64,000 bases of DNA from Lujinxingia vulgaris. Its GTDB lineage: Bacteria > Myxococcota_A > Bradymonadia > Bradymonadales > Bradymonadaceae. The stretch is from positions 30,875 to 94,874 of the forward strand of contig NZ_VOSL01000023.1 of NCBI RefSeq assembly GCF_007997005.1, written 5' to 3'. Position numbers and translations under genes: made by a program. Below are positions 61,762 through 64,000 of this stretch, one piece after another; the stretch's first letter is position 1; each line of letters begins with the position of its first letter. Below the pieces are notes generated by a model. It was not told where the DNA came from, did no database searches, and was given only the letters and a program-made list of their open reading frames with translations.

Positions 61762-63297
61762 ATGAACGACGATCCCCGACCCATCCAGACCGCCTCGCTC
61801 ACCCTGATCCGCTCCGATCGCGGCCGCCCCGAAGTCTTCTGGGCGCGCCGCCGGGCGGATCGTTCGTTTCTTGGCGGGTGTTTTGCGTTCTTCGCCGGCG
61901 GCCAGGAACCGGGCGACCGCGATCTTCCCACGACGCTCCGATCTCAGCGTGAAGATGACGACGACGCCGCCGAGCAACGTCGCGATCCGCACACCGGGGT
62001 AACTCGCCACGACGACGTGTTGCGCGCCACCGCGCTCCGAGAGTGCTTTGAAGAATGCGGCGCGCTCTTCGATGAGGGCGGCCTCCTCCCCCCGACCTCC
62101 GACGCTGCGCCTGTCACCCGCACCCTGCCTCAACCTCTCGCCAGACCGCTCGCCACCCACCGGCTGCGCTACCACTTCAGCCGCCGCACCCCGAGCTGGA
62201 TGCCCCGGGCCGACACCGCCTTTTTCTCGCTGCGCTTAAGCGACGCGGAGGCCCGCGCCCTCGACGACTTAAGCGCCCACCTCGACCCCGAGGAGCATGA
62301 CGAAGGCGCCTGGGTGACTCCTCAGGCCGCCCTCACGCTCTGGGAGAAGGGCCAGGCTCTGGCCACCACCCCGATCGTCGAACTTCTGCGTTTGCTCGAC
62401 GCTGCCGAAGACGCGTTCGTCCCCGAAACTTGCCACGAACCGCATCCCGTCGACGACGCCATTGAGTATCTCGGCGGCGTCACGGTGCTCCCGCTACGCA
62501 CCGCCACCCTCCCCCCGGCCACCCACACCAACGCCTACCTCCTGGGCCGCTCGACCTTTGTGGTCGTCGACCCCGGCCCCGACGATCCAGCCGACCTGGC
62601 GAGCTTAAGCGCCGAAATCGAGCGCCGCATCGCCGCCGGCGACACCCCTCAGTCGGTGATCCTCACCCACCATCACCGCGACCACATCGGCGGCGCCAGG
62701 GCCATCGCCTCGCGCTTCAACCTTCCGATCCTGGCGCACCCTCGAAGCGCTGCGCTCCTCCCGGAGCTTCACACCCTCGCGCTGACCCACGGTCAGACGA
62801 TCGCCCTCGGTGACTTCGGCGAGCTGGAGGTTTTGCACACCCCTGGCCACGCGCCCGGGCATCTTGCGCTCTACCACGCCCCCTCCCGCAGCATCTTCGC
62901 CGGCGACCTGGTGGCCTCCGAGGGCACCATCATCATCGACCCGCCCGAAGGCCATATGGGCGACTACCTGCAGAGCCTGCACACCCTGCTCGCCATGCAA
63001 CCTCGCGTGCTCTTCCCCGCCCACGGCGCCCCCATCGCCGCGCCTGCAACGCTCCTCAACGCCTACATCGACCACCGCCTCACCCGCGAGGCTGCGGTGC
63101 TCGACGCCCTGCGCGCTCACCCCGCCCCGGCTTCCCCCGAAGACCTCATCGCCACGGTCTACCCCGAGATCCCCCGCGCCATCTGGCCTTTGGCCGCCCG
63201 CAGCCTCCTCGCCCACCTCATTCACCTCCGCGAGCAAGGGCTCGCCACGCGCCACGACGAGGGGAGTTTCGTCGCCACAAAAACGTCCCCCCATTAA
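61762..63297 (+). CDS. Nudix-metallo-beta-lactamase fusion protein
   Basis: 511 residues, two enzymes in one chain. Residues 1 to about 225 are Nudix of the NUDT7/19 style: a long insertion follows RSFLGGCFAFFAGG, then the Nudix box G79-x5-D85-x7-R93-E94-x2-E97-E98-x-G100, complete except that Asp replaces the second conserved Glu. Residues of about 240-511 are a metallo-beta-lactamase domain of the LACTB2 type, with TNAYLLG, THHHRDHIGGA (His303, His305, Asp307, His308), HTPGHAPGHLALY and GDLVASEGT, plus a C-terminal winged-helix-like tail. Hydrolysis of a CoA or nucleotide derivative coupled to a second hydrolytic step is inferred. It starts 37 bp after the decarboxylase stop. Confidence 0.92.
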   Translation: MNDDPRPIQTASLTLIRSDRGRPEVFWARRRADRSFLGGCFAFFAGGQEPGDRDLPTTLRSQREDDDDAAEQRRDPHTGVTRHDDVLRATALRECFEECGALFDEGGLLPPTSDAAPVTRTLPQPLARPLATHRLRYHFSRRTPSWMPRADTAFFSLRLSDAEARALDDLSAHLDPEEHDEGAWVTPQAALTLWEKGQALATTPIVELLRLLDAAEDAFVPETCHEPHPVDDAIEYLGGVTVLPLRTATLPPATHTNAYLLGRSTFVVVDPGPDDPADLASLSAEIERRIAAGDTPQSVILTHHHRDHIGGARAIASRFNLPILAHPRSAALLPELHTLALTHGQTIALGDFGELEVLHTPGHAPGHLALYHAPSRSIFAGDLVASEGTIIIDPPEGHMGDYLQSLHTLLAMQPRVLFPAHGAPIAAPATLLNAYIDHRLTREAAVLDALRAHPAPASPEDLIATVYPEIPRAIWPLAARSLLAHLIHLREQGLATRHDEGSFVATKTSPH

Positions 63298-63397
63298 TGC
63301 CCCGCTCGGGGGGCGGGTTTTGACAGCCCGGCGCCCCGCGTGGCATATCGTCGGGGCAATTTCTCCCAAACCTACCCTGCTCGCTACGGAGCGCATC

Positions 63398-63940
63398 ATG
63401 ACTCAGGCATCGCCTCAGATCGGCCCGCTCGGATCTCCCTTTGAAGTGCCTTCACTTGCGCAGCACAACCTCTCGCAACTCATCGCGAAGGGCGACTTTG
63501 GCCGCGTGCACTTCTTCATCGGCGAAGGGGTCGACGCCGGCGCCATCGACGCCTCCACCCCCGAAGGCGACACCCTCAAACTCGCGCTCCTCGACTACAC
63601 CCACCCCCTCGACGCCATCGACGACGCGCTCTTCGATCATATCGAGGCCGCCGAGGTGCAGCCGGCCACCCTGCGCGACCTGCTCTGCTTCGCCATCGCG
63701 CAGCCCGGCGCCCAGCTCGAACATGACATCGTGGCCACCGGCACCATGCGCACCCGCCACGTCTACGGCGCCGAGCGTAAAGGCGAAACCACCTGGGCCC
63801 ACACCAACCGCGACCGCACCATCTGCCAGTGGGTCACCGGCCTGACCCGCACCGGCACTCGCCGCGAGCTCGTCCCCACGGAGATCTACCTCAAAGATCT
63901 GCTGCGCCAGCCCGCAAAAGTCCTGGTCCGCGTGGGCTGA
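63398..63940 (+). CDS. Uncharacterised soluble protein
   Basis: 180 residues from the ATG at 63398, preceded by GGAG at 8 nt (TACGGAGCGCATC). No signal peptide or membrane segment. The sequence mixes helices (SLAQHNLSQLIAKGDF, TLRDLLCFAIAQPGAQLEHD) with a basic, Arg/Thr-rich C-terminal part (RTRHVYGAERKGETTW, RTICQWVTGLTRTGTRREL). No family was recognised. About 100 bp separate it from the Nudix-MBL gene; it may be on the same transcript. Only about 60 bp remain to the window edge, ending in an AAGGAGCAAGGA ribosome-site-like sequence. Confidence 0.7.
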   Translation: MTQASPQIGPLGSPFEVPSLAQHNLSQLIAKGDFGRVHFFIGEGVDAGAIDASTPEGDTLKLALLDYTHPLDAIDDALFDHIEAAEVQPATLRDLLCFAIAQPGAQLEHDIVATGTMRTRHVYGAERKGETTWAHTNRDRTICQWVTGLTRTGTRRELVPTEIYLKDLLRQPAKVLVRVG

Positions 63941-64000
63941 GCGTCTTCCCAACCCACAAGCAGCCCTCCAGGGCGGCGTCCAGCAAGGAGCAAGGACGAC

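Noticed and set aside
1..64000. tRNA, rRNA, transposase, integrase or prophage genes
   Set aside because: Scanned by eye on both strands without finding a T-loop/anticodon arrangement, rRNA-like segment or mobile-element protein; a short tRNA-like sequence could still be missed without a covariance search.

Overview
The window is GC-rich, gene-dense chromosomal DNA from a Gram-negative bacterium. Unusually many predicted secreted lipoproteins carry Asp/Gly/Cys-rich linkers. There are MopE-type 'CDGVDNDCDG' repeats, 'CGDGxxxxxExCDDG' repeats, FG-GAP and RCC1 repeats, large TPR proteins and a MYXO-CTERM-like anchor (GC, membrane segment, RRR). Together these point to the Myxococcota/Bradymonadota side of the former Deltaproteobacteria. 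That placement is an inference from protein style; no rRNA or tRNA gene is visible.

Layout: (1) 1-3.6 kb, minus strand: the end of a lipid/polyketide operon, with a FAAL-ACP-KS megaenzyme followed by a short-chain dehydrogenase cut by the window edge. A 12-bp palindrome lies upstream. (2) 3.8-6.9 kb: a TrmH-type RNA methyltransferase, then the ribosome block rplU-rpmA-obgE with a promoter, an internal terminator and a small membrane protein. (3) 7-17.8 kb: envelope genes (a lipoprotein with a CxxxxCH motif, outer-membrane candidates, a sialidase/YCF48-like propeller lipoprotein, an OmpA-family protein), a 1465-residue TPR protein with a small partner, and ssb. (4) 18-32.3 kb: a TPR-dynamin-type GTPase with a lipoprotein, an epoxide-hydrolase-like enzyme, class II HMG-CoA reductase, a Rieske ferredoxin, a SpoIID-like protein, a 1379-residue secreted protein that looks like two proteins joined in frame, and the CCA-adding enzyme. 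(5) 32.4-36.5 kb: a tandem array of five paralogous Cys-rich lipoproteins with a chimeric remnant of a sixth copy and a 166-bp imperfect palindrome. (6) 36.6-40 kb: an acyl-CoA dehydrogenase, an AlkD-like protein, ten 42-bp tandem repeats and a helical protein. (7) 40-49 kb: a MopE/FG-GAP lipoprotein, a Sel1-like Cys-rich lipoprotein, a GST, an AI-2E-type permease, a DUF4336 protein and a lipoprotein. (8) 48.7-54.5 kb: a stress-flavoured group (DUF892 ferritin-like, DUF1622, DUF389) and two lipoproteins. (9) 54.5-64 kb: polyphosphate kinase, two outer-membrane barrel candidates flanking a cyclophilin, a ROK kinase, a PLP decarboxylase of the DapDC/ODC fold, a Nudix-metallo-beta-lactamase fusion and a small uncharacterised protein.

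No transposase, integrase, phage gene or CRISPR array was seen. The strongest candidates for something undescribed are the Cys-rich lipoprotein array (motif C-x-C-x5-G-Y-x-S-x3-C) with its signs of recombination between copies, the double-anchor fusion protein, the TPR-dynamin fusion and the 42-bp repeat array. Start codons were moved from the longest reading frame where a Shine-Dalgarno sequence or signal peptide clearly favoured an internal start; each such case is noted.
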